13,640 nucleotides of DNA, from NCBI GenBank assembly GCA_002343715.1, contig DDSA01000060.1, positions 1 to 13,640 of the forward strand, in the 5' to 3' direction. The notes under the pieces were generated by a model, which saw only the letters and a program-made list of their open reading frames with translations, ran no database searches and was not told where the DNA came from. Both the position numbers and the translations under genes were made by a program. Shown in pieces: positions 6,650 through 13,640 of the stretch. The DNA is from Phycisphaerales bacterium UBA2402 (lineage in GTDB: Bacteria > Planctomycetota > Phycisphaerae > Phycisphaerales > UBA1924). The number at the start of each line of letters is the position of its first letter. Position 1 is the stretch's first letter.

Positions 6650-7369
6650 TTACGCGGCCGCCCGCTGCCTTGCGCCGATGGTTTTCTTGCCGATCCGACC
6701 CACCGTCGCGGGGATCGGCTCTCGCTTCATCTTGCCGGTCAGAACGACCTCGACAAGTTCCAGAGGAGTCATGGCCCACAGATCGGCGTGGAGTTCCTCC
6801 GCCAGGCCCTCGGCCCGGTTGAAGACACCCCCGCCCACCACGATCTTGGTACGGTCAACCGCTCCAATCTCGCGGATCTGATCGATCACAGCGCGGATCT
6901 CAGGCAGATCGCTCGCCGCGGAGGCGAACATCAACAGGATGTCCGGGCGGCGCTCGTGAACCTGGGCCAGGATCTCATCGCCGGGAATTCCACCACCCGT
7001 GAAGGTCACCTGACACCCGCCCGCCTCGAGCAGATCCACCACCATCTGGGCGGCGAGTTCTTCGCTCTCGCTGGGGCCGCACACAGCAAAGACCGTTTTC
7101 CCGTTAGGTGCCGCCGCGGTCAGCCGGGCCGCGGTCTGATCCACCAGCATCCTCAGCAAACGGCTCGCGAGGTGGTAGGCGACCTTGGTGATCTGGTCGG
7201 CGCGGTGCAACTGCTCGATCTTTTCGTAGGCGGGAAAGAAGAGGTTGTTGATGAGAGTCGGCGCGCCGATCCCCGCATCGGCTGTCTCGCGGATCACGGC
7301 GCGGGCCGCGACCCGGTCCCCGTTGATCAGGGTCTCAAGAAAGCGCTCGACAATTATTTCCTGGTTCAT
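6650..7369 (-). CDS. B12-binding-domain-like protein lacking the cobalamin-ligand motif
   Basis: A 239-residue protein with the two-domain layout of cobalamin-binding modules. An N-terminal helical cap (about 5-85; FLETLINGDRVAARAVI through HLASRLLRMLVD) precedes a Rossmann-like domain (about 90-212) containing MVVDLLEAGGCQVTFTGGGIPGDEIL and IVVGGGVFNRAEGLAEELHADLW. In methionine synthase and CarH-type modules the first loop carries DxHxxG, whose His ligates cobalt. Here the loop reads CGPSESEELAA with no His, so classical base-off/His-on binding is not expected. The basic tail (KKTIGARQRAAA) could contact nucleic acid or be disordered. The start at 7369 (MNQEIIVERF) is chosen because the cap helix begins there; an ORF extension to 7474 has no family match. 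The role is unknown: sensor, regulator or scaffold are all possible. Confidence 0.78.
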   Translation of the reverse strand: MNQEIIVERFLETLINGDRVAARAVIRETADAGIGAPTLINNLFFPAYEKIEQLHRADQITKVAYHLASRLLRMLVDQTAARLTAAAPNGKTVFAVCGPSESEELAAQMVVDLLEAGGCQVTFTGGGIPGDEILAQVHERRPDILLMFASAASDLPEIRAVIDQIREIGAVDRTKIVVGGGVFNRAEGLAEELHADLWAMTPLELVEVVLTGKMKREPIPATVGRIGKKTIGARQRAAA

Positions 7370-7654
7370 GATTGGTTCCAGAGTCCGTTCCGGTCCGGGC
7401 ACGGTTCCACCATGACCCACACACACAAAGAAGAAGGCAGCGCATCCCGGCCGCCCCGTGTTCCGATCGTTCACGCGGGAGAACCCCGCTCGTAGACGGC
7501 CTCATCATCGTCCCGCACCCTCGCGGCCCAATCAGTTTTGCATGTGCGATGCGCAACACCAACGCCCGAAAAGTGCGCTGCCCGATAAAGGACGCCGCTC
7601 CTGTCTGCCGCCGGATGCCGCGTTGCACCCATGCTCGAGGCGAGGCGTTGAGGT
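7370..7654. other. 285-bp spacer between ribD and the B12-domain gene; nothing firm
   Basis: Both flanking genes read on the - strand, so this is the leader of the B12-domain gene. Short ORFs in it lack recognisable families and conflict with one another. I looked for cobalamin- or FMN-riboswitch conserved blocks and saw none. A GT-rich run (complement of ACCCACACACACAAAG near 7415-7430) and a GCCCCCGGGGGC palindrome at 7664-7675, inside the end of ribD, are the only visible landmarks. A promoter for the B12-domain gene probably lies here but no convincing boxes are seen. Confidence 0.5.
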
Positions 7655-8806
7655 TCATGCATCGCCCCCGGGGGCGGTGGAATGGGCGCGACGGTACGTC
7701 AGTTCAACATCGCTGCCCAGCGCTTTGACCCTCCACAGTTCGTAACGCCTCGCCGCGCTCAGCGACTCGGCCAATCGCCCGACCGCCACGCTCTTGGCCA
7801 GTTCATCGCCCAGCATAAGGGGGGCGACGTACACGACCGCCTCATCGATCAGGTCGGCATCGAAAAGCGCGCCGAGCAACCCCGGCCCTGTTTCGGTGAG
7901 AACGGTTGAAACGCCGAAGTCCGAAGCCAGCATCGAGAGCAGCGCGTGCAGATCGACACCGCGCCCCCCCGCCGCGGCGGGAACGCCGATCACCGTTGCC
8001 CCTCGTTCTGCAAGCGCCGAGCGCCTGTCCGATGTGATGGCGCTGGACGCCAGTTCTTTGTCGCAGGCGATGATCGTGGGCGTCTCGCGCGCCGTGGTGA
8101 GAACGTTGGCCCGGAGAGGCACCGCGAGATCCGTATCCGCGATCACCCGGATCGGTGTACGGCGCGGGAAGGGGCAACGGGCCGTGAGGAGCGGATCATC
8201 GGCGATGATGGTGCCCAGCCCGGAGAGAATCGCATCCACACACCCGCGCAGGCGGTGAACCCTCGCACGTGAACGGTCGTTGCTGATCCACTTGCTCTCT
8301 CCGCTGCGAGTGGCGATGCGTCCGTCGATCGTCTGTGCCCACTTGGCGATCATCCAGGGCAGGCCCGTCGTCAGGCGTTTGGCGAACGGAGCCGAGAGGC
8401 CCGATGCCAGGCTGCTCACACCCGTCCGTTCCACCTCGATGCCGGCGTCCCGTAGCGCCTTGGCCCCGCCGCCCTTGTTCGCGCTGGGGTCGGGCGCTGC
8501 GTAGACCACGCGGGCGATCCCCGCGGCGATCAGCGCCTCGACGCACGGGGGCTGCTTGCCGTGCCCGTTGCACGGCTCGAGCGTGACAAAGGCCGTGCCG
8601 CCGCGCGGATCGAGGCCGCGGCGGGCACAATCCGCGAGGGCTTCACGTTCGGCGTGAAGCCCGCCGAAGCGGCGGTGATGGCCGATGCCGATGACGACGC
8701 CGTCACGCGCGATCACGCAGCCGACCATCGGGTTCGGCTCGACCCGGCCCCGACCGCGAAGAGCGCATCGCGCGGCCAGGTCGAGGGCGTAACGGGGTTG
8801 GATCAT
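7655..8806 (-). CDS. ribD: Bifunctional riboflavin biosynthesis protein RibD (deaminase/reductase)
   Basis: A 383-residue enzyme for two steps of riboflavin synthesis: deamination of 2,5-diamino-6-ribosylamino-4(3H)-pyrimidinone 5'-phosphate, then reduction of the ribosyl side chain with NADPH. The deaminase domain (1-145) has NPMVGCVIARDG, the zinc and catalytic motif HAE (51-53) and a Cys pair in LEPCNGHGKQPPC (Cys79, Cys88). The spacing between the cysteines is canonical, although the usual C-[ST]-H order is changed to C-N-G-H. The reductase domain (about 150-370) has KWAQTIDGRIA, SKWISNDRSR and DAILSGLGTIIADDPLLTAR, all typical. The ATG at 8806 directly precedes the conserved YALDLAARCALRG helix. 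The gene lies 19 nt downstream of the RNase HII-like gene on the same strand. No FMN riboswitch is visible, and there are no other rib genes in the window. Confidence 0.94.
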   Translation of the reverse strand: MIQPRYALDLAARCALRGRGRVEPNPMVGCVIARDGVVIGIGHHRRFGGLHAEREALADCARRGLDPRGGTAFVTLEPCNGHGKQPPCVEALIAAGIARVVYAAPDPSANKGGGAKALRDAGIEVERTGVSSLASGLSAPFAKRLTTGLPWMIAKWAQTIDGRIATRSGESKWISNDRSRARVHRLRGCVDAILSGLGTIIADDPLLTARCPFPRRTPIRVIADTDLAVPLRANVLTTARETPTIIACDKELASSAITSDRRSALAERGATVIGVPAAAGGRGVDLHALLSMLASDFGVSTVLTETGPGLLGALFDADLIDEAVVYVAPLMLGDELAKSVAVGRLAESLSAARRYELWRVKALGSDVELTYRRAHSTAPGGDA

Positions 8807-8825
8807 GGCCGATTCTTGGCGTCAC

Positions 8826-9857
8826 CTACGCCACCCGCATCAGCGCCGCCCGATCAACTTGGCCCAGAACATCAGCGCCGATCTCGTCGAGCCAGCGTCT
8901 CGCGTCCGTGGCGTACCCCGCTGTGGGGCGTATGTCCCGCCCGTTGAGGTCGCGGAATCGCTCGCCCCAATAGGCGTTGAATCGGCGCATCAGCAGCTCC
9001 CGACCCAGTTTGGCGATCATCGACGCGAGTGCCACAGGCAGGTGCGCTTTCTCGCCCTCCGTCAGAAACGCGATCCCCGCCCGCTTCTGCCCCGCCGCGG
9101 CGAGATAGCGGCTACGCGCGGGACCTTCCTCGATCGTCTCAATCGAGGCCCCGGGGAGTTCACGCGCGAGCATGTCCGCGTAGGCCGCACGCCCCCCGAG
9201 CCGGTCGCAGACGATCCCGAGCCGTCCGGCCGCGTGCTTTTCCCAGACGCGGCGGAGGTGCTTGCCCAGCGCCCACACCGTCGTTTCTGCCTTGTTCCCT
9301 GTCTCTCGGATGATGGTGTTGTAATCACCCTCGGCCACGACGATCAGACGCAGATCAATGATCCCGATGCCCGCCGAGTCGAGAGCACCGCGCAACTGAT
9401 TCGCGGCGATGCCCACCTCGCCGGCGCTCAGTGAGAGCGGTAGAGGCGCGGGAGCGCCTCCGTAGCAGCGGTGCAGACCCGGGACCGTCTCCTTCGCATC
9501 GGGCTCGGCTCCGATGAGCCGTCGCAGCAGGTCCCGGTCGGACGTGATCGCCTCGCCCCACAGCACACGGGCGAAGCCGAGCACGCCGCGTTCCAGGTGG
9601 ATCAGCGGGTGGGCCGATTTGCAGTCGTTGGGAAGTTTGAGCGCCTTGCTGTCGGCGACGGCGATGCGCCCCTTCGCGTCGTGCCGCCCGCCCCGACCCG
9701 GTTCGCGGCAGACGCCCGCGCGAAGCAGTTCCCACAGATCGGGCGGCGCGGCGGCCTCGTCCGCATCGCGGATGCGCAGCACCGACATGCCGACGCAGAG
9801 CGGCCCGAGCATCGGGCCGTAACCGGCCTCATCAATTCCCGCAATGGTCCAGGACAT
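8826..9857 (-). CDS. Divergent, oversized RNase HII-family protein
   Basis: A 343-residue protein related to type 2 RNase H, which cuts RNA in RNA-DNA hybrids and at single misincorporated ribonucleotides. GIDEAGYGPMLGPLCVG at residues 7-23 matches the RNase HII signature GIDEAGRGPxxGP, with Asp9 and Glu10. VADSKALK (67-74) matches the DSK segment. IVCDRLGGRAAY (215-226) supplies the likely third acid, Asp218. ASMIAKLGREL (278-288) matches the ASIxAKxxRD motif but with Glu287 in place of the fourth Asp. PTAGYATDARRWL near the end resembles the family's GYGT segment. Usual length is about 200-250 residues; extra material sits at about 30-65 and 100-175. It precedes ribD by 19 nt and follows GH3 by 48 nt. 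It may be the cell's RNase HII or a specialised paralogue. The fold assignment is confident; activity is inferred. Confidence 0.8.
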   Translation of the reverse strand: MSWTIAGIDEAGYGPMLGPLCVGMSVLRIRDADEAAAPPDLWELLRAGVCREPGRGGRHDAKGRIAVADSKALKLPNDCKSAHPLIHLERGVLGFARVLWGEAITSDRDLLRRLIGAEPDAKETVPGLHRCYGGAPAPLPLSLSAGEVGIAANQLRGALDSAGIGIIDLRLIVVAEGDYNTIIRETGNKAETTVWALGKHLRRVWEKHAAGRLGIVCDRLGGRAAYADMLARELPGASIETIEEGPARSRYLAAAGQKRAGIAFLTEGEKAHLPVALASMIAKLGRELLMRRFNAYWGERFRDLNGRDIRPTAGYATDARRWLDEIGADVLGQVDRAALMRVA

Positions 9858-9905
9858 CGAAAGTGAGGATAAGACGACCGATCGCGACTTTAACCAGATA
9901 AACAG

Positions 9906-11555
9906 TCACTTTCCCGCCCCCACCACCGCCTCCAGAATTTCCCGCGAGTTCGCGCATCGGGGGCACTTGTGCTGCCCGCCCAGTTTGCCCTTGGACTCCA
10001 GCCAGCGGTGGAAGGCACCCAGCGGGAGGGGCGTGATCGTCGGCGGGGCCATGCCCACCCCGTCGGTGCGCTTGGTGGTGTAGTCCACGTTCTGCCGCTT
10101 CAAAGCCTCATCGAACGCCGCGGCGAATGACTCGATCGCGGGGGTCCCGGCCCCGACCGCGACCTCGACCGCGAGTTCCAGCCCGGCCCGACGGCCTTCG
10201 GCGGGGTAGACCGGCGCGGCGGTGAACTCTCCCACCACCAGCCCTGTCTCTCTCGCGGCGGCCTCGACAGCGTTCTCGATGTGTTCGACGATCAGGTTCT
10301 CGCCAAAGGCGTTGATGAAGTGCCGGTGCCGTCCCACGATGCGCAGGCGGCACGGGCCATCGCCGCCCCCACCGCCACGGCTCGGGGGCTTGTCGGGGAT
10401 CGTGTCAAACTCGACCACATCGCCCAACACATATCGCCACAGCCCGGCGCAGGTGGTCAGCACCACGACATATTTCTGCCCTTTCTCGACTTCCTCGCAC
10501 GAGAAAGCCCTGGGCGCACTGTCGCCGATCTCTTCGAGCGGCACAAACTCGAAGTAGTTGCCCTGATCGGTATTGAGTCGCAGCCCGGGGTCGCCCGGCG
10601 TGTCCTGGATGGCGACGAATGCCTCGCTCGCTGGGTACAACTCCAACCGCGTGGGAATATCCGGCCCGTCCGCCATCCCCGAAAACATCTGACGCACGCG
10701 CGGCCCGAAGGGGGTGAACTTCACCCCGCCGTGGACAAAGACATGAAAGTGCGGCCAGACATCCCGGATGGTGTCCGCCTTGCGTCCCTTCTCACGGGCG
10801 AGCGAAAGGACACGTTCGCAGAGCACCAGCGCCCAGCTGGGCATCCCCGAGATCATCCGCACATCTTCATCGAGACAACGCTGCGCCATCGCCTCGATCT
10901 TGCTCGGCCAGTGGCTCATCAGGGCGATCTTCGGCCCCGGGAGATAAATCTCGGAAAGGGGCCAGCGGATCATCGGCGTCACAAGCCCGGAGAGGTCCCC
11001 GGTGGCGATGCCGTGCTCGTTGCGGGTCAGGTCGGTCGAGCCGCCGAGAAAGAGGCTCTTGCCGCTCAGGAGCCTCGCCAGCGAAACGCCGAAACGCGAC
11101 AGATTCGCGAAGATATCGAGCGAGGCGAGGTAGTTGCTCTTCATCATCGCGGCGGAGACGGGGATGAACTTGTCCCCCGCCGTGGTCCCGCTGGTCTGGG
11201 CGAAGTCCCTCACCAACCCGGGCCACAGCACATCGCGCTCGCCTGCCTCACGCATCCGGGCGATCTCGGTTCGATAGGCGTACCAATCCGCCACCGGCAC
11301 CGCGGCCCGGTAGGCCGGGGCGAGTTCAGGCCCCGGGAGTTCCGCCATGCGGGCGAAGTTGTACCGCCCGCCGATCTCGGTGTTCGCCGCCGTGCGAAGC
11401 AGGGTGCGCAACTGCGCGGATTGAATCCCCGCCGAGTTGCGCTTCCAGTGCTCGGTATCAGACAGCAGCCGACGGCGGGAATCGAGGTAGATGCGCAACG
11501 CCGCGCCGATCAGGCCGCGGGGATGAAGCGAATGACGTTGGGAATCGTGTGGCAT
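9906..11555 (-). CDS. GH3-family acyl-acid amido synthetase-like protein
   Basis: A 549-residue member of the GH3 (auxin-responsive promoter) branch of the ANL adenylating enzymes, which activate a carboxylic acid with ATP and conjugate it to an amine or amino acid. The ATP-binding loop TSGTTAGDKFIP lies at residues 121-132. YPASEAFVAIQ (307-317), LWRYVLGDVVEFD (372-384), GRHRHFINAFGENL (408-421) and the C-terminal GQHKCPRC (527-534) match GH3 motifs; Lys530 is the likely adenylation-state lysine. A Gly run (394-398) sits in the loop after VVEFD. The frame extends upstream to 11654, but that part overlaps the hydrolase gene. The ATG at 11555 comes 20 nt after the hydrolase stop and about 15 residues before the first conserved helix. 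Substrate is unknown: bacterial GH3 proteins are poorly characterised and auxin need not be the target. Cotranscription with the upstream hydrolase is likely. Confidence 0.87.
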   Translation of the reverse strand: MPHDSQRHSLHPRGLIGAALRIYLDSRRRLLSDTEHWKRNSAGIQSAQLRTLLRTAANTEIGGRYNFARMAELPGPELAPAYRAAVPVADWYAYRTEIARMREAGERDVLWPGLVRDFAQTSGTTAGDKFIPVSAAMMKSNYLASLDIFANLSRFGVSLARLLSGKSLFLGGSTDLTRNEHGIATGDLSGLVTPMIRWPLSEIYLPGPKIALMSHWPSKIEAMAQRCLDEDVRMISGMPSWALVLCERVLSLAREKGRKADTIRDVWPHFHVFVHGGVKFTPFGPRVRQMFSGMADGPDIPTRLELYPASEAFVAIQDTPGDPGLRLNTDQGNYFEFVPLEEIGDSAPRAFSCEEVEKGQKYVVVLTTCAGLWRYVLGDVVEFDTIPDKPPSRGGGGGDGPCRLRIVGRHRHFINAFGENLIVEHIENAVEAAARETGLVVGEFTAAPVYPAEGRRAGLELAVEVAVGAGTPAIESFAAAFDEALKRQNVDYTTKRTDGVGMAPPTITPLPLGAFHRWLESKGKLGGQHKCPRCANSREILEAVVGAGK

Positions 11556-11575
11556 GGCACCGCGGGCCGGGCGGT

Positions 11576-12403
11576 TCAGGGGAGTTGAGACAGAAACACG
11601 CCCAACGCCTCGGCGAACGGCCCGGGGCACTCGATCATCGGCGCGTGGCCGCATTCTTCGATCCAGACGACGCGTGAATCGCTGATGTCACGCCGGAACT
11701 GTTCGCACGCCTCCGGGGGTGTAACGATGTCCTGCCGCCCCCACAGGATGAGCGTGGGACAGGAGATGCGGTGGAGTTCATCACCTAGATGATTCCGCCG
11801 GGCCGACTTGCTGAGTTTGACCATTGCCCTTGCCTGCGGTCGTCGCGACAGCACCTCGTGCGCACGCGAAACATCGGAAACAAGCATTTTCGAACGGTCG
11901 TAGAAGAGTTCGCCGATCCTGCGTTCCACCCACTCCATGCTGGGCCGGATCTGTACATCGGACACGATACTCTTCTCGATCAGCCCGCTGGCCCCGGTCA
12001 GCACCAGCGCCCGCACAAGGTGCGGCTGTTCGATGGCGAGTTTGAGCGCCACATGCCCCCCGAAGGAGTTGCCCACGATCGTCGCGGGTTCCTGCACATG
12101 TTCACGAAGAAAAACTGCCGCAAGATCCGTAGCCCCATGGATTGAGCAGTCTTCTCCTTCAAGGTTCAGCAGCGGCAGTTCGAGCATGATGCACCGGGCG
12201 GGGTGCGAAAGCCGCTTCGCCACTTCTTCCCAGTGCTCGTTCTGACCTACAAGGCCGTGCAGGAAGACAATCGGCCTGCCGTTCCCAATCTCCATGACTT
12301 TCGCTTCGACAGGCACACCCGCTCGCCCGATCAGGGCGACGGTTTGGGAGCGAACGGGAGCAGGCGCGGTCGGCGGGGGCATGGATCGGTCTTCGTAATC
12401 CAT
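11576..12403 (-). CDS. Alpha/beta-fold hydrolase
   Basis: A 275-residue alpha/beta hydrolase. The oxyanion segment is FLHGLVGQNEHW (47-58). The nucleophile elbow VGNSFGG places Ser113. LWGRQDIVTPPEA supplies Asp225, and ECGHAPMIECP supplies His253, completing the Ser-Asp-His triad. A cap region lies at about 140-205 (IEKSIVSDVQIRPSMEW and following). The family resembles MhpC/BphD-like or esterase-type hydrolases, but the substrate cannot be told. The frame is open to 12847; those 148 extra codons are Arg/Ser/Pro-rich and would overlap prkA on the other strand. The ATG at 12403 with a GAGAAG about 10 nt upstream is preferred; an in-frame ATG at 12382 is possible. The first 35 residues are Pro-rich and not obviously a signal peptide. 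It is the first gene of the - strand block and is followed by GH3 after 20 nt. Confidence 0.88.
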   Translation of the reverse strand: MDYEDRSMPPPTAPAPVRSQTVALIGRAGVPVEAKVMEIGNGRPIVFLHGLVGQNEHWEEVAKRLSHPARCIMLELPLLNLEGEDCSIHGATDLAAVFLREHVQEPATIVGNSFGGHVALKLAIEQPHLVRALVLTGASGLIEKSIVSDVQIRPSMEWVERRIGELFYDRSKMLVSDVSRAHEVLSRRPQARAMVKLSKSARRNHLGDELHRISCPTLILWGRQDIVTPPEACEQFRRDISDSRVVWIEECGHAPMIECPGPFAEALGVFLSQLP

Positions 12404-12662
12404 GATAGTAACTTCTCGCCGCCCGGAGCGGGGGGAATCTCCACGAAAGTACGGCTCGGTCTGAAGGGTCTCACCGGCCGCCTTCCTCGGAATTCGCGAT
12501 CCTACCCACCGGTTAGAGCGTATAACACCCTGATGATGTTTCGGCCAAGGGAGACTCGTGCGGAGCGATCTCCCGGCCGATAAGGGAGGGTTCCCGCGCG
12601 GGGCCAGATCGGGCTGGACGGCCCGTACCCGCGCGGAATACAGCAATCGGAGGGCAGGAGCC
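12404..12662. promoter_or_regulatory. Divergent intergenic region between hydrolase and prkA
   Basis: This 259-bp stretch must hold promoters for both divergent units. For the - strand, TTGGCC (complement of 12543-12548) and TATACG (complement of 12519-12524) with an 18-bp spacer are a weak -35/-10 candidate. On the + strand TATAAC (12521-12526) resembles a -10 box but has no good -35. CTCCC (12570-12574) and GGGAG (12584-12588) can form a small hairpin. The motif CCCGCGCGG occurs twice (12593-12601 and 12628-12636), 35 bp apart. All functional readings here are inference. Confidence 0.4.
12649..12660 (+). promoter_or_regulatory. Double Shine-Dalgarno of prkA
   Basis: GGAGGG (12649-12654) lies eight bases from the prkA ATG at 12663, an optimal spacing. 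A second AGGAG (12656-12660) is only two bases away, too close to be the main site. This fixes the start of prkA and is the clearest ribosome-binding site in the window. Confidence 0.65.

Positions 12663-13640
<978 letters not shown>

Noticed and set aside
7370..7654. Cobalamin riboswitch upstream of the B12-domain gene
   Set aside because: No B12-box-like conserved blocks were visible on the - strand by eye; a covariance-model search would settle it.
7335..7658. 107-codon - strand frame between ribD and the B12-domain gene
   Set aside because: It overlaps the conserved start of the B12-domain gene and has a Cys/Arg/Gly-rich translation with no recognisable motif.
9858..9905. FMN riboswitch for the RNase HII-like/ribD genes
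   Set aside because: The 48-nt and 19-nt gaps are far too short for the element, and no conserved blocks were seen.
5701..10398. GGGGGDGP stretch shared by the adaptor (near 5703-5725) and GH3 (near 10360-10376)
   Set aside because: Both are Gly loops written with GGC/GGA codons in GC-rich DNA; the surrounding sequences are unrelated, so coincidence is the simplest explanation.
10281..11588. 435-codon open frame on the + strand
   Set aside because: It lies wholly antisense to the GH3 gene, is rich in Arg, His and Gly as GC-rich shadow frames are, and shows no family motif.

Overview
The window is GC-rich bacterial chromosome from a Gram-negative-type organism. The gene mix is typical of Planctomycetes, perhaps Phycisphaerae: a bacterial GH3-family acyl ligase, a His-less B12-domain protein, an oversized RNase HII relative, a PrkA kinase and weak Shine-Dalgarno sites. 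This placement is inference from gene content and codon use, not a phylogeny. No mobile element, CRISPR array, tRNA or rRNA was seen.

Left part, + strand (1-6613). The window opens inside the 3' end of gltX (glutamyl-tRNA synthetase anticodon-binding region). Next come a stand-alone enoyl-CoA hydratase whose C-terminus ends where the dehydrogenase half of a FadB/FadJ-type enzyme would begin, a VLCAD-like acyl-CoA dehydrogenase with a long C-terminal extension, and, 17 nt later, an E. coli-like GmhA (sedoheptulose-7-phosphate isomerase). The first two supply consecutive steps of fatty-acid beta-oxidation. GmhA starts ADP-heptose synthesis and implies an envelope with heptose. A 352-bp spacer containing strong inverted repeats then leads to a membrane-anchored HlyD/MFP-type adaptor with a long coiled coil and a low-complexity tail. 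No transporter partner lies beside it.

Middle and right part, - strand (6650-12403). A GC-rich hairpin in the 36-bp convergent gap separates the two blocks. Reading in the direction of transcription, the order is: alpha/beta hydrolase, GH3-like acyl-acid amido synthetase, RNase HII-like protein, RibD, then after 285 bp the B12-domain protein. The first four are spaced 20, 48 and 19 nt apart and look like one transcription unit. The hydrolase and GH3 could form an acyl conjugation/deconjugation pair. RNase HII and RibD are housekeeping functions.

Right edge, + strand (12663-end). A divergent 259-bp region separates the hydrolase from prkA, a AAA-type serine protein kinase with a good double Shine-Dalgarno. 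It runs off the window after 326 codons.

Most of the window is ordinary core or lineage-specific metabolism. No clearly new multi-gene system is visible. The best second-look items are the divergent RNase HII relative, the B12 domain lacking its cobalamin-ligating motif, the hydrolase-GH3 pair, and the inverted repeats upstream of the adaptor gene.
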